A stretch of DNA of 21,658 nucleotides from DATKZS01 sp035527835 [NCBI: bacterium] (GTDB taxonomy: Bacteria > RBG-13-61-14): assembly GCA_035527835.1 (NCBI GenBank), contig DATKZS010000002.1, positions 1 through 21,658 of the forward strand. The letters are read 5' to 3'. This document shows, in pieces, positions 7,031 to 14,441 of the stretch. A model generated the notes under the pieces. The model worked only from the letters and a program-made list of their open reading frames with translations. It searched no databases and had not been told where the DNA came from. The position numbers and the translations under genes were made by a program. Position 1 is the first letter of the stretch. The number at the start of each line of letters is the position of its first letter.

Positions 7031-7642
7031 TTAAGCCGTCGCGGCGTTCGCGGCGGCGGCGAAGGAGCGGAGGGCTTCTATCACCGGCTTCATTCGTTCG
7101 GGCAGGATGTCGTCTTGATTGAAGTTGATCTTGGTGAGGGTCAGCTTTTTGTTGTCGGCGTTAAGCTCGCTGAATTTGACGGTCTGAAAGAAGAGGTCCA
7201 GCTCGTTTTTGCGCTTGGGGTCCTGGAAAAAGAGTCCGGCGCGGGCCTCGTCGTTGGACCGGATGATGTAGGTCTGGGTCAGCTCGGGCCCGATGGATTC
7301 CAGCTCCTTCATCTTGATGATCCTGATTTTCCGGGTCAAAATGGACTTTCTCGGGTCAACGGTCATCTTGAAGCCGAGCGGGCTTTGCTGCTCGACGATG
7401 AGGTAAGAGGGGGTGCGGCGCGAGCGGGGCCTGGCCCAGATTTTGGTGATGCACCCGCCGTTGTCGAACTTGACAAAGGGGTGGAAGAACCTGAAGACCA
7501 CCCGGCCGCTAAAGCACTCGGCCAGGGCCTTTAACTTCCGCCGCCGCTTCCTCTCCATCAGGTAAATGACTATCGGCGAGCCCACAATCAGAAGGGCCAC
7601 GGCCACCACGACCAGGACAGTGGATGCTAATTCAATGTCCAT
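7031..7642 (-). CDS. Hypothetical single-pass membrane protein
   Basis: I do not recognise a family. The 203-residue product has one N-terminal transmembrane segment (about 7-28) followed by a very basic stretch (ERKRRRKLK, about 30-38). This suggests a cytoplasmic C-terminal domain of about 165 residues, rich in alternating strands (for example 'KMTVDPRKSILTRKIRIIKMKELESIG'-type segments around 93-120) and ending in an Ala-rich helix. ATG 7642 is well supported by AGAGGAGGAGG seven bases upstream, and a promoter-like pair lies just before. The gene is an island between repeat-filled spacers that share homologous blocks, so it may have been carried in or bracketed by repeat duplication. Confidence 0.7.
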   Translation of the reverse strand: MDIELASTVLVVVAVALLIVGSPIVIYLMERKRRRKLKALAECFSGRVVFRFFHPFVKFDNGGCITKIWARPRSRRTPSYLIVEQQSPLGFKMTVDPRKSILTRKIRIIKMKELESIGPELTQTYIIRSNDEARAGLFFQDPKRKNELDLFFQTVKFSELNADNKKLTLTKINFNQDDILPERMKPVIEALRSFAAAANAATA

Positions 7643-7694
7643 TATTGCCTCCTCCTCTTTCCGGGAATATTAACTTCATCAAAAGGGTCGGCCC

Positions 7695-7722
7695 AGTATA
7701 TCTCGTGGTGGTTTGATGTCAA
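7695..7722 (-). promoter_or_regulatory. Putative promoter of the gene at 7031-7642
   Basis: On the minus strand TTGACA (7722-7717), a 16-base spacer and TATACT (7700-7695) precede the ATG at 7642 by about 50 bases. The -35 is perfect and the -10 matches 5 of 6. Confidence 0.6.
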
Positions 7723-7776
7723 GGGGAAAATCAGAAGGAAAGTAGCCGGTAGCCAGGGCCTTAAAATGAGGGGGAC

Positions 7777-7877
7777 GGGGTCAGGTCTTAACATTTAACA
7801 TTGGCCTTTGGGTTTTTGTGGTTTTTTCCTTCTTTTGCCTCTGGAAGAAAGGAAATTCAACCACAAAGACACAAAGG
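7777..7877 (+). repeat. Direct repeat, right copy, beginning GGGGTCAGGTCTTAACATTT
   Basis: This is the second copy of the 6707-6810 sequence, with a handful of substitutions and a 2-base length difference. Both copies run into CACAAAGG words. The spacing means the gene at 7031-7642 and its promoter lie exactly between the two. Confidence 0.7.
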
Positions 7878-8224
7878 GGAAGAGAGGTTTGTGGTTTGAG
7901 GTTTGTGGTTCCACTTCAGAAGAAGAATTCAACCACGAAGGCACTAACCTGCCCGCCGCAAGACTTCTGCAGGCGGGGGGCACAAAGGGGAAGAGAGGTT
8001 TGAGGTTTGTGGTTCGTCCAATATGGAGAGAAGAAATTCAACCACAAAGGCACCAAGGGCACGAAGGAAAGAAGAATCAATTTTTTTATGCTTCGTGCTC
8101 TTTGTGTCTTTGTGGTTCAATTCTTTTTGAAGAAGGAAATTCAACCTCAAGGCACCAAGGGAGAGAAGGAACGAAGAAATATTCTTTATTACTTGATACC
8201 CTTGGTGTCTTTGTGGTTCAATTT
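7852..8224. repeat. Nested CACAAAGG/CACCAAGG word hairpins 3 and 4
   Basis: A dense cluster of the same repeat type. 8034-8067 pairs with 8090-8123, and 8137-8162 pairs with 8199-8224. Unpaired left-arm fragments sit at 7856-7878 and 7928-7946, each followed by GAGGTTTGTGG/GGTTTGAGG tandem words (7885-7911, 7995-8014). The fragment at 7928 is interrupted at about 7945-7980 by a small CCCGCC...GGCGGG inverted repeat. It looks like successive insertion or duplication of hairpins into one another. Confidence 0.65.
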
Positions 8225-8232
8225 GTCTTCTG

Positions 8233-8342
8233 GAGGATTAAATATCCCTTTCAGGGAACGCGATGGTGGGGGCGGGTCTTTCCCAGGGTAGTCCGGGGAC
8301 GTCCAACCCTGGGCTTTGTTAAGTATGCCCCTTTGGGGCATA
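8233..8342 (+). repeat. Hairpin-rich block, copy B
   Basis: The best-preserved copy contains three perfect hairpins in a row. They are CCCTTTCAGGG, CCCAGGG...CCCTGGG around a GTCCGG-containing loop (about 8282-8312), and TATGCCCC-TTT-GGGGCATA (8323-8342). It is preceded by the same CTTTGTGGTTCAATTT plus TCTTCTGG leader as copy C. Confidence 0.8.
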
Positions 8343-8412
8343 AGCTCACTTATCAGTTCTTGATGTGCTTCTTGCCCTTGGTGTCTTTGTGGTTCAATTT
8401 TCTTGTCTTCTG

Positions 8413-8520
8413 GAGGATTGAATATCCCTTTCAGGGAACACGATGGTGGGGGCGGGTCTTTCCCAGGGTAGTCCGGTGACGGCCAACCCTGGGCTTTGTT
8501 AAGGAGCCCCTTTAGGGCGG
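8413..8520 (+). repeat. Hairpin-rich block, copy C
   Basis: Direct tandem neighbour of copy B, about 180 bp apart and over 90 percent alike up to the last hairpin, which is decayed here (GAGCCCC-TTTAGGGCGGG). The block follows another orphan right arm of the CACAAAGG words at 8376-8402. Confidence 0.78.
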
Positions 8521-8553
8521 GAATGGCGGTCGGGTTAAGGTACAGGAGTATTC

Positions 8554-8567
8554 GCGACTGAAGTCGC
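8554..8567. repeat. Short palindrome GCGACT-GA-AGTCGC
   Basis: A perfect 6-bp stem with a two-base loop about 100 bases upstream of the gene at 8665. This word is a familiar dispersed palindrome in several repeat-rich bacterial genomes. No regulatory role can be shown from sequence. Confidence 0.5.
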
Positions 8568-8664
8568 TCGCACAGGTTGGAGCTGTGAGGGCCGGGGGAT
8601 TGAAAGGGGTGGCGGGGTTGTATTAGGATGGTGGGTGCGGGAATGTCGGCGGTGACAAGGGGGG

Positions 8665-9783
8665 ATGGCCTTGAAGAGGAGACAATTGATCATAGTGCTG
8701 GCGGTGATGGCCGCGGCGCTGGCGGCGGCGGGCGCGGAGGCGGTGAAGCTGTTTCTGGAGGATGACGGGTCGGCGGGCACGGTGCATGGTCTGACGGTGA
8801 AGGACATGAACCTTCATCCTTCGGACGAGTTCATGTACAACGAGAACTATTTCTTGATCGCGATCACGGAGGCGGGTTATTACGGGTACGTGAACATCCT
8901 GGTGTCGAACACGGGGATCAAGTCGTTCACGCCGGGGTTCAGCTTCACCATCGTCACGCCCGAGCATCAGCGGCTGGTGCGGGACGTTGATTTCGCGCCG
9001 GAGGACCTGGTTTTGCAGAGCGACAAGTTCGATCTCCGGCTGAAGGGTAATTACCTGCGTGAAGTCCCGGATGGTTACGAGCTGAAGATCAGCGAAGGCG
9101 GGCTGGGGATGGAGCTCAGGTACTTTAACCAGGTCCCGGGGTTCGTGCTGGGGAACGGGAAGGCGGTTTTCGGGGCCGGCGCGGACTGGTTTTACATCAA
9201 CTATCCTGGTCCTCGTCCGGTGGTTACGGGCAAGTTCGTGATCGAGGGCAAGGAGGTCCCGGTTTCGGGGTGGGGCTACATGGACCACAGCCTGTCGGTC
9301 ACGAACCCGGCCAACTTCGAGCAGGTGTGGCACAACATGAAGTTCCACGCCCAGGGCCACACGGTCCTGATCTCGAGCTTCACGACGCCGGAGCAGTACG
9401 AGAAGGGCTTCGGGCTCGCGGTGATCACGGACAACGAGAAGGTGTTGTGCGCGTTCACGGACGTCCGGGTTACGGAGGGCGAGGTCAAGGTTGACGCGGA
9501 GTCGGGCAAGGCTTACCCGGGCAGGGTGACGTACGAGCTGGTGTCTGACCGGTGTCATGCCAAAGCGGTGGTTGACTGCTCTCGTCCGACGGAGAAGTTC
9601 GACGTGCTGGCGAAGCTGGACCAGAAGTGGTGGGGCAAGGCGGCGAAGGCGGCGATCAACACCTTCATCGCGAAGCCGTGGTATTACCGGGCGGTGGAGC
9701 CGGTGGCGGTGGAGATGACGATCGGGGGCGAGACGAAGACGGTGAAGGGGGAGGCGTTCAACGAGGTGATTTTCACGCAGTGA
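8665..9783 (+). CDS. Secreted CrtC/SVF1-like lipocalin-type protein
   Basis: The 372-residue product has a clear Sec signal peptide (positive MALKRR, hydrophobic 8-22, cleavage near AGAEA 22-26). The mature protein is almost entirely beta-strand. It carries 'GWGYMDHSLS' (202-211), which resembles the conserved GxGYxDH motif of the carotenoid 1,2-hydratase (CrtC)/AttH/SVF1 group of double-lipocalin proteins. A substrate or lipid-binding role in the envelope is therefore likely, but catalysis is not demonstrated. ATG 8665 has a purine-rich AAGGGGGG six bases upstream. It is the first of two codirectional genes and is followed by a strong word hairpin at 9797-9880. No carotenoid genes are nearby, so a carotenoid function is not supported. 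Confidence 0.55.
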   Translation: MALKRRQLIIVLAVMAAALAAAGAEAVKLFLEDDGSAGTVHGLTVKDMNLHPSDEFMYNENYFLIAITEAGYYGYVNILVSNTGIKSFTPGFSFTIVTPEHQRLVRDVDFAPEDLVLQSDKFDLRLKGNYLREVPDGYELKISEGGLGMELRYFNQVPGFVLGNGKAVFGAGADWFYINYPGPRPVVTGKFVIEGKEVPVSGWGYMDHSLSVTNPANFEQVWHNMKFHAQGHTVLISSFTTPEQYEKGFGLAVITDNEKVLCAFTDVRVTEGEVKVDAESGKAYPGRVTYELVSDRCHAKAVVDCSRPTEKFDVLAKLDQKWWGKAAKAAINTFIAKPWYYRAVEPVAVEMTIGGETKTVKGEAFNEVIFTQ

Positions 9784-9796
9784 GGGGGTTTTTATT

Positions 9797-9880
9797 AACC
9801 ACGGATGAACACGGATTAACACGGATAAAAAAATAATCGTTTAAGATAATATCCGTGTTCATCTGTGTTCATCCGTGGTT
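9797..9880. repeat. Word hairpin 5 (ACACGGATGA words)
   Basis: The left arm (9797-9826) and right arm (9851-9880) are 30 bases each and complementary at 28 positions. Each is built of three repeats of CACGGATKAA. The loop is a 24-base AT-rich run. It lies 13 bases after the stop at 9783 and could act as a transcription end or mRNA stabiliser, but there is no T-run following. Confidence 0.85.
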
Positions 9881-9936
9881 TTCCATTTGACCACGCCCTC
9901 AAGTTCGGGGGCGCTGGAGGAGAAAAGGAGGGGGCC

Positions 9937-10554
9937 ATGTATTGTCCGAGCTGCGGAGCGGAGATGGGGGAAGGGGCGTCGTGCCCGAGTTGCGGGACCG
10001 ATTTGCGTCAGTACGTGGCGCAGCACACTCCGGCGCCGGTTCCTCCTCCGTTGCCGTCGGGCCCTTTGCATCCGTCGCCGATCCGGGCGGCGGGGACACA
10101 GCGTTCGGGGCTGCCCCCGATCGCGGTGATAGCGATCATGGGGGGGATGTTGTTTTTCATCGTGGCGGTGCTGGGGATATTGGCGGCGATCGCGATCCCT
10201 GACTTCCTGAAGTTCCAGTCCAAGGCGAAGCAGTCGGAGGCCAGGATGAACCTGGGGGCGATCTTCACGGCGGAGGTGGCGTATTACGGCGAGCACGATC
10301 GGTTCGGGGCCACGTTCGACCAGATCGAGTGGACGGAGCAGGGGGCGCATTACGCGTTTTTCCTTCCGGGGCAGGCGGTCCAGCCCCGGATCGGCGGTCC
10401 GTATGAGCTGCCGGCGGACGTCAATCCCTATGTTTCCGAAGACACATTCATGGCCGTGGCCGTTGGGAACATTGACAATGACGATACGCTGGACGTGTGG
10501 GTGATTGACGATGAAAAAGAGTTGCGGAACGTGAGCAACGATACCATGAATTGA
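9937..10554 (+). CDS. Zinc-ribbon protein with a type IV pilin-like membrane helix
   Basis: The 205-residue product starts with a compact double-CxxC zinc ribbon (Cys3, Cys6, Cys16, Cys19) and a Pro-rich linker (31-60). A hydrophobic helix (about 61-86) ends 'GILAAIAIPDFLKFQSKAKQSEA', split here into GILAAIAIP and DFLKFQ. That helix end and the residues after it ('ARMNLGAIFTAEVAYYGEHDRFG') are typical of PilA/GspG-type major pilins. The usual prepilin cleavage site and Glu5 are absent: the aligned positions are Ile, Gly and Met. It therefore cannot be a standard prepilin; a membrane protein with a pilin-like exported domain and a cytoplasmic ribbon is more likely. ATG 9937 has a consensus AAGGAGG five bases upstream. 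Confidence 0.75.
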   Translation: MYCPSCGAEMGEGASCPSCGTDLRQYVAQHTPAPVPPPLPSGPLHPSPIRAAGTQRSGLPPIAVIAIMGGMLFFIVAVLGILAAIAIPDFLKFQSKAKQSEARMNLGAIFTAEVAYYGEHDRFGATFDQIEWTEQGAHYAFFLPGQAVQPRIGGPYELPADVNPYVSEDTFMAVAVGNIDNDDTLDVWVIDDEKELRNVSNDTMN

Positions 10555-10626
10555 GTCGGGCAAGCCGCCGGCCGATGGGAAGAGCGGCCCGGCCGGGAAG
10601 GCGGAGCTCGGTTCATCTCATTCTCT
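10555..10626. other. Convergent gap with GC-rich hairpin
   Basis: GCCGGCC...GGCCGGG words at about 10567-10597 can pair between the convergent zinc-ribbon and mtgA genes. This may serve as a bidirectional transcription block, although no T-runs mark a classic terminator. Confidence 0.3.
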
Positions 10627-11340
10627 TCACATCCTCCTTAAAATCCTCTGCACCTGTCGCTGGTAGCCTTTGCTCGCGCATCCGGGGTGCCACTTCGCGG
10701 GCTTGGGCAGGCCGGCGGCGAGCTGGGCTGCTTCCTCCCTGGAGAGGTCGGCGGCGCTCTTGCCGAAATAATGGCGGGCCGCGGCCTCGGCGCCGAAGAC
10801 GCCGGGCCCGAACTCGGCGACGTTCAAGTAAATCTCGAGGATGCGCTTCTTGGTGAGGTAATGTTCGAGCTCGATGGTGAGGACGGCTTCCTTGGCCTTG
10901 CGCAGCGGATTGTAGGACGGTGAGAGCCAGAGGTTCTTGGCGGTCTGCTGGGTGATGGTTGATGCTCCGCGGGGCAGCTCGCGGTCCTGCCAGGCATCGT
11001 GGAGGGCGTCTTGGATCTCATCGGCGGCGAAGCCGTGGTGGGAGTAAAAGCCGCTGTCCTCGGCGGCGGCCACGGCGCGCTTGAGGTCAGGCGAGATGCG
11101 GCCGGCGGGGACCCAGGTCCACTCGATGCGGGGCTTTTTACCGGCATCCTTCTCTCGCTCTTTGTAGCGCTCGATGAAGGCGGTGGTCCTGGGGTTTTCG
11201 TTTTTCAGGTCCGCCACGTCGGGCCAGGCCAGGACCTGGTAAGCGGCGAACAATCCGAGTCCGGCAACTCCCAGCCCTTTCCAGCCCCAGCGCCGCTGCG
11301 TCCGCGCCATCCGGGCCATCTTTTGGATTAACCGTCCCAT
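10627..11340 (-). CDS. mtgA: Monofunctional biosynthetic peptidoglycan glycosyltransferase MtgA
   Basis: GT51 glycosyltransferase that polymerises lipid II into glycan strands at the periplasmic face of the inner membrane. The 237-residue length is standard for MtgA. An N-terminal membrane anchor (about 21-38) is followed by the GT51 motifs. These are 'AAEDSGFYSHHGF' with the catalytic Glu near residue 94, 'RGASTITQQTAKNLWLS' (about 124-140), and 'KAKEAVLTIELE...KKRILEIYLN' with the second catalytic Glu in the middle. They continue into 'EFGPGVFGAEAAARHYF'. ATG 11340 has CCGGAG at modest spacing; an in-frame ATG at codon 8 or 11 is possible. It lies 113 bases downstream of, and in the same direction as, the Slt-like gene, so a peptidoglycan synthesis/turnover operon is likely. 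Confidence 0.93.
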   Translation of the reverse strand: MGRLIQKMARMARTQRRWGWKGLGVAGLGLFAAYQVLAWPDVADLKNENPRTTAFIERYKEREKDAGKKPRIEWTWVPAGRISPDLKRAVAAAEDSGFYSHHGFAADEIQDALHDAWQDRELPRGASTITQQTAKNLWLSPSYNPLRKAKEAVLTIELEHYLTKKRILEIYLNVAEFGPGVFGAEAAARHYFGKSAADLSREEAAQLAAGLPKPAKWHPGCASKGYQRQVQRILRRM

Positions 11341-11453
11341 GCACTGCTCCGGTTCCCGGAACTTCCCGCCCGTTAGATAGTTAATGATAATGTTTTTCCG
11401 GGGAGAGGCAAGGGGGTGGTGATTATGCCCGTGGGCCCGGATGCAAGGGCGGC

Positions 11454-13802
11454 CTAGTCGGAGGTTTCCGTGGTTTTGTGGGCTTCGGGGGCCGGCGGTG
11501 GCTGGTAGGCGGTGAGGTAGATGAGGTAGTAGCCCAGGATGCGTTTGACGTAGTCGTTGGTCTCCTTGATTGGTATTTCCTCAATGAAGGCCGCGGGCGA
11601 GAGTCCGAGCTGGTCGGCGCGCTGTCCCCAGCGGTCGGCCCTCTCGGGCCCGGCGTTGTAGGCGGCCAGCGCGGCGGCCAGGGTCTTGAGTTTCGATTCG
11701 GGCGAGGCGCCGCCGTCGCTGAAGCGGGTGAGCTTGGCGGCCAGGTAGTAGCATCCGTACTTGACGCTCTGCTCGGGTTGATTGAGGGATGCGGTGGTGA
11801 AATTTTTTTCGCCGAGTCCCTTGGCGATGACCCTTCCGGTGCCGGGCATGACCTGCATCAGTCCGATGGCCCCGGCGGACGAGCGGATGTCGGGGCGGTA
11901 AGTGCTCTCGGCGCGCATGACGGCGTAGACGAGCAGCGGGTCGAGGGAGTAGGCGGCGGCGTATTTAGTGACGTGTTCCGGGAAGGCCTGGGGGTATGCC
12001 AGTCGCCAGGCCTCGGCCTCGCCCGGGGGCGGGGTTGCGAGTCGGGACTTGAGGCTGCGGGCGGCGATGCGCTGGGCTCCGTTGTAGTTTCCGGTCTGGA
12101 GGCGCATGGCGGCGACGGGGAAGGCGAGTTCTTCGGGGAGCCTTCCCGAGGCGGCGAGGCTTTGGAGCTGTCCGTCGGCGTCGTCCTCGAGTCCCAGGGC
12201 GTAGAGCTCGCGGGCGATCCTGTATTCGAGGGGCGGGGCGGCGGCTGGCGGCGGGAGCGGCCTTCCGCCGGGCGGATAGGGCCATTTGAGTCCGCCTACC
12301 ATGACGAGGCAGAAGGCGTAGCTGGTGTCCCAGTAATCGCGCAGGATCTGCTGTTCGAGGGCGGCGGCGGCCTTATGGTCACCGAGCTTGTGGAGCACGT
12401 CGGCCTTCCAGTAGAGCAGCCGGGCGTTGAATTCGTCGTCGCCGGTTTTTTTGGGGGCCGCGGCGAGGTATTCTCTGGCCTTTTGATAGTCCTTGTTGAG
12501 GTAGCGGAGCCAGGCGAGCTGGAACAGGGCCTCGGGGCGGTGGCTGGAATGGGGGTAAACCTCGATCAGCCGGCGGTATGCGTCCTCGGCCCCTTTGAAG
12601 TCGTTGTCCATCTTCATCATGCGGGCGGCGTAGAAGAGGGCGCGGGTGGCGTAGACGCTTCGCGGGTATCGGGTCCAGACGCGGCGGTACTTTTCGAGGG
12701 CGTCCTGATGTTTTCCCATTCGGCGGTAACATGCGGCGATCAGGTATGTGATCTCGACGTCCTCCTGGCCGGCCAGGTCCTGGACCTTCTGGTAGTCGGC
12801 CACGGCCTTGGTGAGCTCGCGCTTATTGTCATAGGCGGTGGCGCGGAGGCGGTAGAGGGGGATCAAGTGTTCGGCGCGGGGCTTTTTCTCGGCCGAGGCG
12901 ATGATGGGCTTGAGCTCGGCGAGGGCGTCGGAGGGCTGGTTTTGTTCCACCAGGTTCTTGATGCGCTCGATGCGGTCGTTCTGGGTGACGGCGGCGGTCT
13001 CTCCGGGCAGGAGCAGGGGCTTGGCCTCGTCTCCGATCAGGTATTTTTCGGCCTGTCCGGCCCAGAAGCATTCGGGGTGCCCGACCCACAGGTCCTTGAA
13101 AATCTTCCTGGCCTCGGCCTTCTCCGCTTTTTTGAGCTTGACCCATCCGCGGGTGAAATCGAGCTCGCGGTCCCAGGCCTGGTCGCGGGCGGCCGGGGGC
13201 AGGGCCTTGATCCTGGCGATGGCGGCGGCGGCGGCGTCCGCGTTGTCGCTCTTGCGGTGGCAGCGCATGAGCTGCATGAGGGCGCGGCCGGAGAGGTCGC
13301 CCGGAGGATTGCCGGCGAGGAGTTTTTCCCAGAGGCTGACGGCCTCGGGGTAGTTTTCCTGGTCCTGGAAGGAGAGGGCGCCGTAGTAGAGTCCGTGGAA
13401 GGAGAGCTCGGGATAGAGCCGGGAGGCCTCGCGGAGGCTTTGGCGGGCGTCGTCGTATTTCTTGAGCTTGTAAGAGCAATAGCCGACCAGGAGCTGGGCG
13501 CGGCCCTGCATGGCCGGGTCGGCGGCGTTTTTGAGCGCGACGGCGGCGGACCCAATGGCGGCGGCGCATGAGCCTTCTCGGGCCAGGTCAGCGGCCCGGG
13601 CGAGGGCCTGGCCGGGATCCACGGGGGCGGGAGCGACGGGCGCGTCCTGTCCGCGCGCGAGCAGGGAAAGAGCGAGGATGGCGATAATCGCGGCACGGAC
13701 GGCGAGGGACCTTGCGCCCTTCCATAGGCGGGAGGGCCCGGGGGTCGGGGTCGGTGATGGAGGCATGTCGAACGGCGGCATTATGGCATTGATGATAGCC
13801 AT
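11454..13802 (-). CDS. Soluble lytic transglycosylase (Slt-like) with long TPR region
   Basis: Predicted periplasmic lytic transglycosylase. The 782 residues comprise a signal anchor (about 33-50), a long alpha-helical superhelix of TPR-like repeats (about 60-580) and a C-terminal SLT domain. Repeat units such as 'YRRMGKHQDALEKYRRVWTRYP' and 'FKGAEDAYRRLIEVYP' are visible. The SLT domain has catalytic Glu632 in RAESTY, then 'SSAGAIGLMQVMPGTG' (641-656) and AYNAGPERADRW (714-725). The tail 'EEIPIKETNDYVKRILGYY' is characteristic of Slt70/YjbJ-type enzymes. The first ATG (13802) has only a weak GGAAAA site, and ATGs at codons 8 and 13 are alternatives. Coding DNA is strongly C-rich, which creates long antisense open frames. 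Confidence 0.9.
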   Translation of the reverse strand: MAIINAIMPPFDMPPSPTPTPGPSRLWKGARSLAVRAAIIAILALSLLARGQDAPVAPAPVDPGQALARAADLAREGSCAAAIGSAAVALKNAADPAMQGRAQLLVGYCSYKLKKYDDARQSLREASRLYPELSFHGLYYGALSFQDQENYPEAVSLWEKLLAGNPPGDLSGRALMQLMRCHRKSDNADAAAAAIARIKALPPAARDQAWDRELDFTRGWVKLKKAEKAEARKIFKDLWVGHPECFWAGQAEKYLIGDEAKPLLLPGETAAVTQNDRIERIKNLVEQNQPSDALAELKPIIASAEKKPRAEHLIPLYRLRATAYDNKRELTKAVADYQKVQDLAGQEDVEITYLIAACYRRMGKHQDALEKYRRVWTRYPRSVYATRALFYAARMMKMDNDFKGAEDAYRRLIEVYPHSSHRPEALFQLAWLRYLNKDYQKAREYLAAAPKKTGDDEFNARLLYWKADVLHKLGDHKAAAALEQQILRDYWDTSYAFCLVMVGGLKWPYPPGGRPLPPPAAAPPLEYRIARELYALGLEDDADGQLQSLAASGRLPEELAFPVAAMRLQTGNYNGAQRIAARSLKSRLATPPPGEAEAWRLAYPQAFPEHVTKYAAAYSLDPLLVYAVMRAESTYRPDIRSSAGAIGLMQVMPGTGRVIAKGLGEKNFTTASLNQPEQSVKYGCYYLAAKLTRFSDGGASPESKLKTLAAALAAYNAGPERADRWGQRADQLGLSPAAFIEEIPIKETNDYVKRILGYYLIYLTAYQPPPAPEAHKTTETSD

Positions 13803-14009
13803 TTTTTTCCGGAGACGAAATCATGCCGGCCACGGAGGTCCCGACCATTTTGCTCCCCCGTGTCACGGCGAAAAAAGATTTCGGGCTTATGCGCCAGGGC
13901 CCATTAACCGCGTCGCCCCCCCATCAGGCGTCCACCTCCGCTTCCGCTCCGCCCCGCATTCGCGCATGTCAGCTCAGCTCTGCTTGGACCCTGGCGCCTA
14001 AGCCCGATT
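13803..14009. other. Spacer with imperfect long-range inverted repeat
   Basis: 13877-13899 (GATTTCGGGCTTATGCGCC...) pairs with 13989-14011 at 20 of 23 positions across an 89-base loop of GC-rich pyrimidine DNA. The right arm touches the stop codon of the small gene at 14010. It may be a transcript end for that gene, or another dispersed repeat. Confidence 0.5.
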
Positions 14010-14222
14010 TCAGACTCCGATCCATGCCAATGTTTCCTGCAGTTCCTCCCCGTGTTCGTCGAGGTAAGATTGAAATTCGCCGCGGTCCACGCCGAGCTCG
14101 TCCAGGATGGCGAGAACGGCGTCCCCGGTTTTCGCGTCGTCGTCCGGGCCGCGTCCGCGGCGGGCGTGGAGCATGGCCGCCAGGTAGATCCCGTCCAGCT
14201 TGAACTCGGCCGCTCCCGCCAT
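14010..14222 (-). CDS. Small hypothetical protein, 70 residues
   Basis: I recognise no family. The product is acidic, well balanced in composition and helix-prone: 'GDAVLAILDELGVDRGEFQSYLDEHGEELQETLAWIG' spans about residues 33-69 (shown as two helices joined by GVDRG). It looks like a real small protein rather than a shadow frame. The minus-strand start ATG 14222 follows a GAGAAAAGGGA site. A good promoter-like pair in the AT-rich island lies about 66 bases upstream. Nothing else occupies either strand here. Confidence 0.55.
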   Translation of the reverse strand: MAGAAEFKLDGIYLAAMLHARRGRGPDDDAKTGDAVLAILDELGVDRGEFQSYLDEHGEELQETLAWIGV

Positions 14223-14254
14223 TTTTCCCTTTTCTCCCGCCCCGCTTCGGGCAT

Positions 14255-14345
14255 AACTTAATATAATTGGGTTAAAATTATATATATCTTATACAACTTT
14301 TTTATTCTTTGTCAAGTAAAAAATGACAATTAATGAAAATATTTT
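14255..14345. promoter_or_regulatory. AT-rich divergent promoter island
   Basis: About 90 bases of AT-rich DNA stand out against GC-rich surroundings, between the divergent small gene (minus) and the LolB-like gene (plus). On the minus strand TTGACA (14315-14310), a 16-base spacer and TATAAG (14293-14288) form a plausible promoter for 14010-14222. A 6-bp inverted repeat TTGTCA...TGACAA (14309-14329) surrounds the -35. A plus-strand promoter is not clear. Confidence 0.5.
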
Positions 14346-14378
14346 TCCAATTGCATCTCGGGGCGGGTCGGGTCCCGG

Positions 14379-14402
14379 GGGTGAGGGGCCGGGTGAGGGG
14401 CC
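14379..14402 (+). repeat. Tandem G-rich 12-mer
   Basis: GGGTGAGGGGCC occurs twice head to tail (first copy preceded by extra G), within a G-run-rich leader at 14358-14428 just upstream of the LolB-like gene. The leader contains more than four runs of three or more G and could fold as a quadruplex in the non-template strand. Confidence 0.55.
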
Positions 14403-14441
14403 GGTTTTGCGGGCGGGGGGCGGGGGTGTTATGCTGGGTGC

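Noticed and set aside
7852-8224. CRISPR array
   Set aside because: The repeated CACAAAGG units are short and in both orientations with irregular spacing. There are no uniform spacers and no cas genes.
9797-9880. Rho-independent terminator
   Set aside because: The stem is strong but no T-run follows on either strand. The same architecture occurs inside an operon at 19537-19622 and 20565-20646.
11478-13571. Very long plus-strand open frame opposite the Slt-like gene
   Set aside because: The minus strand encodes a complete TPR-SLT protein with catalytic motifs. The plus frame is Gly/Val/Glu-rich low-complexity, as expected opposite C-rich codons.
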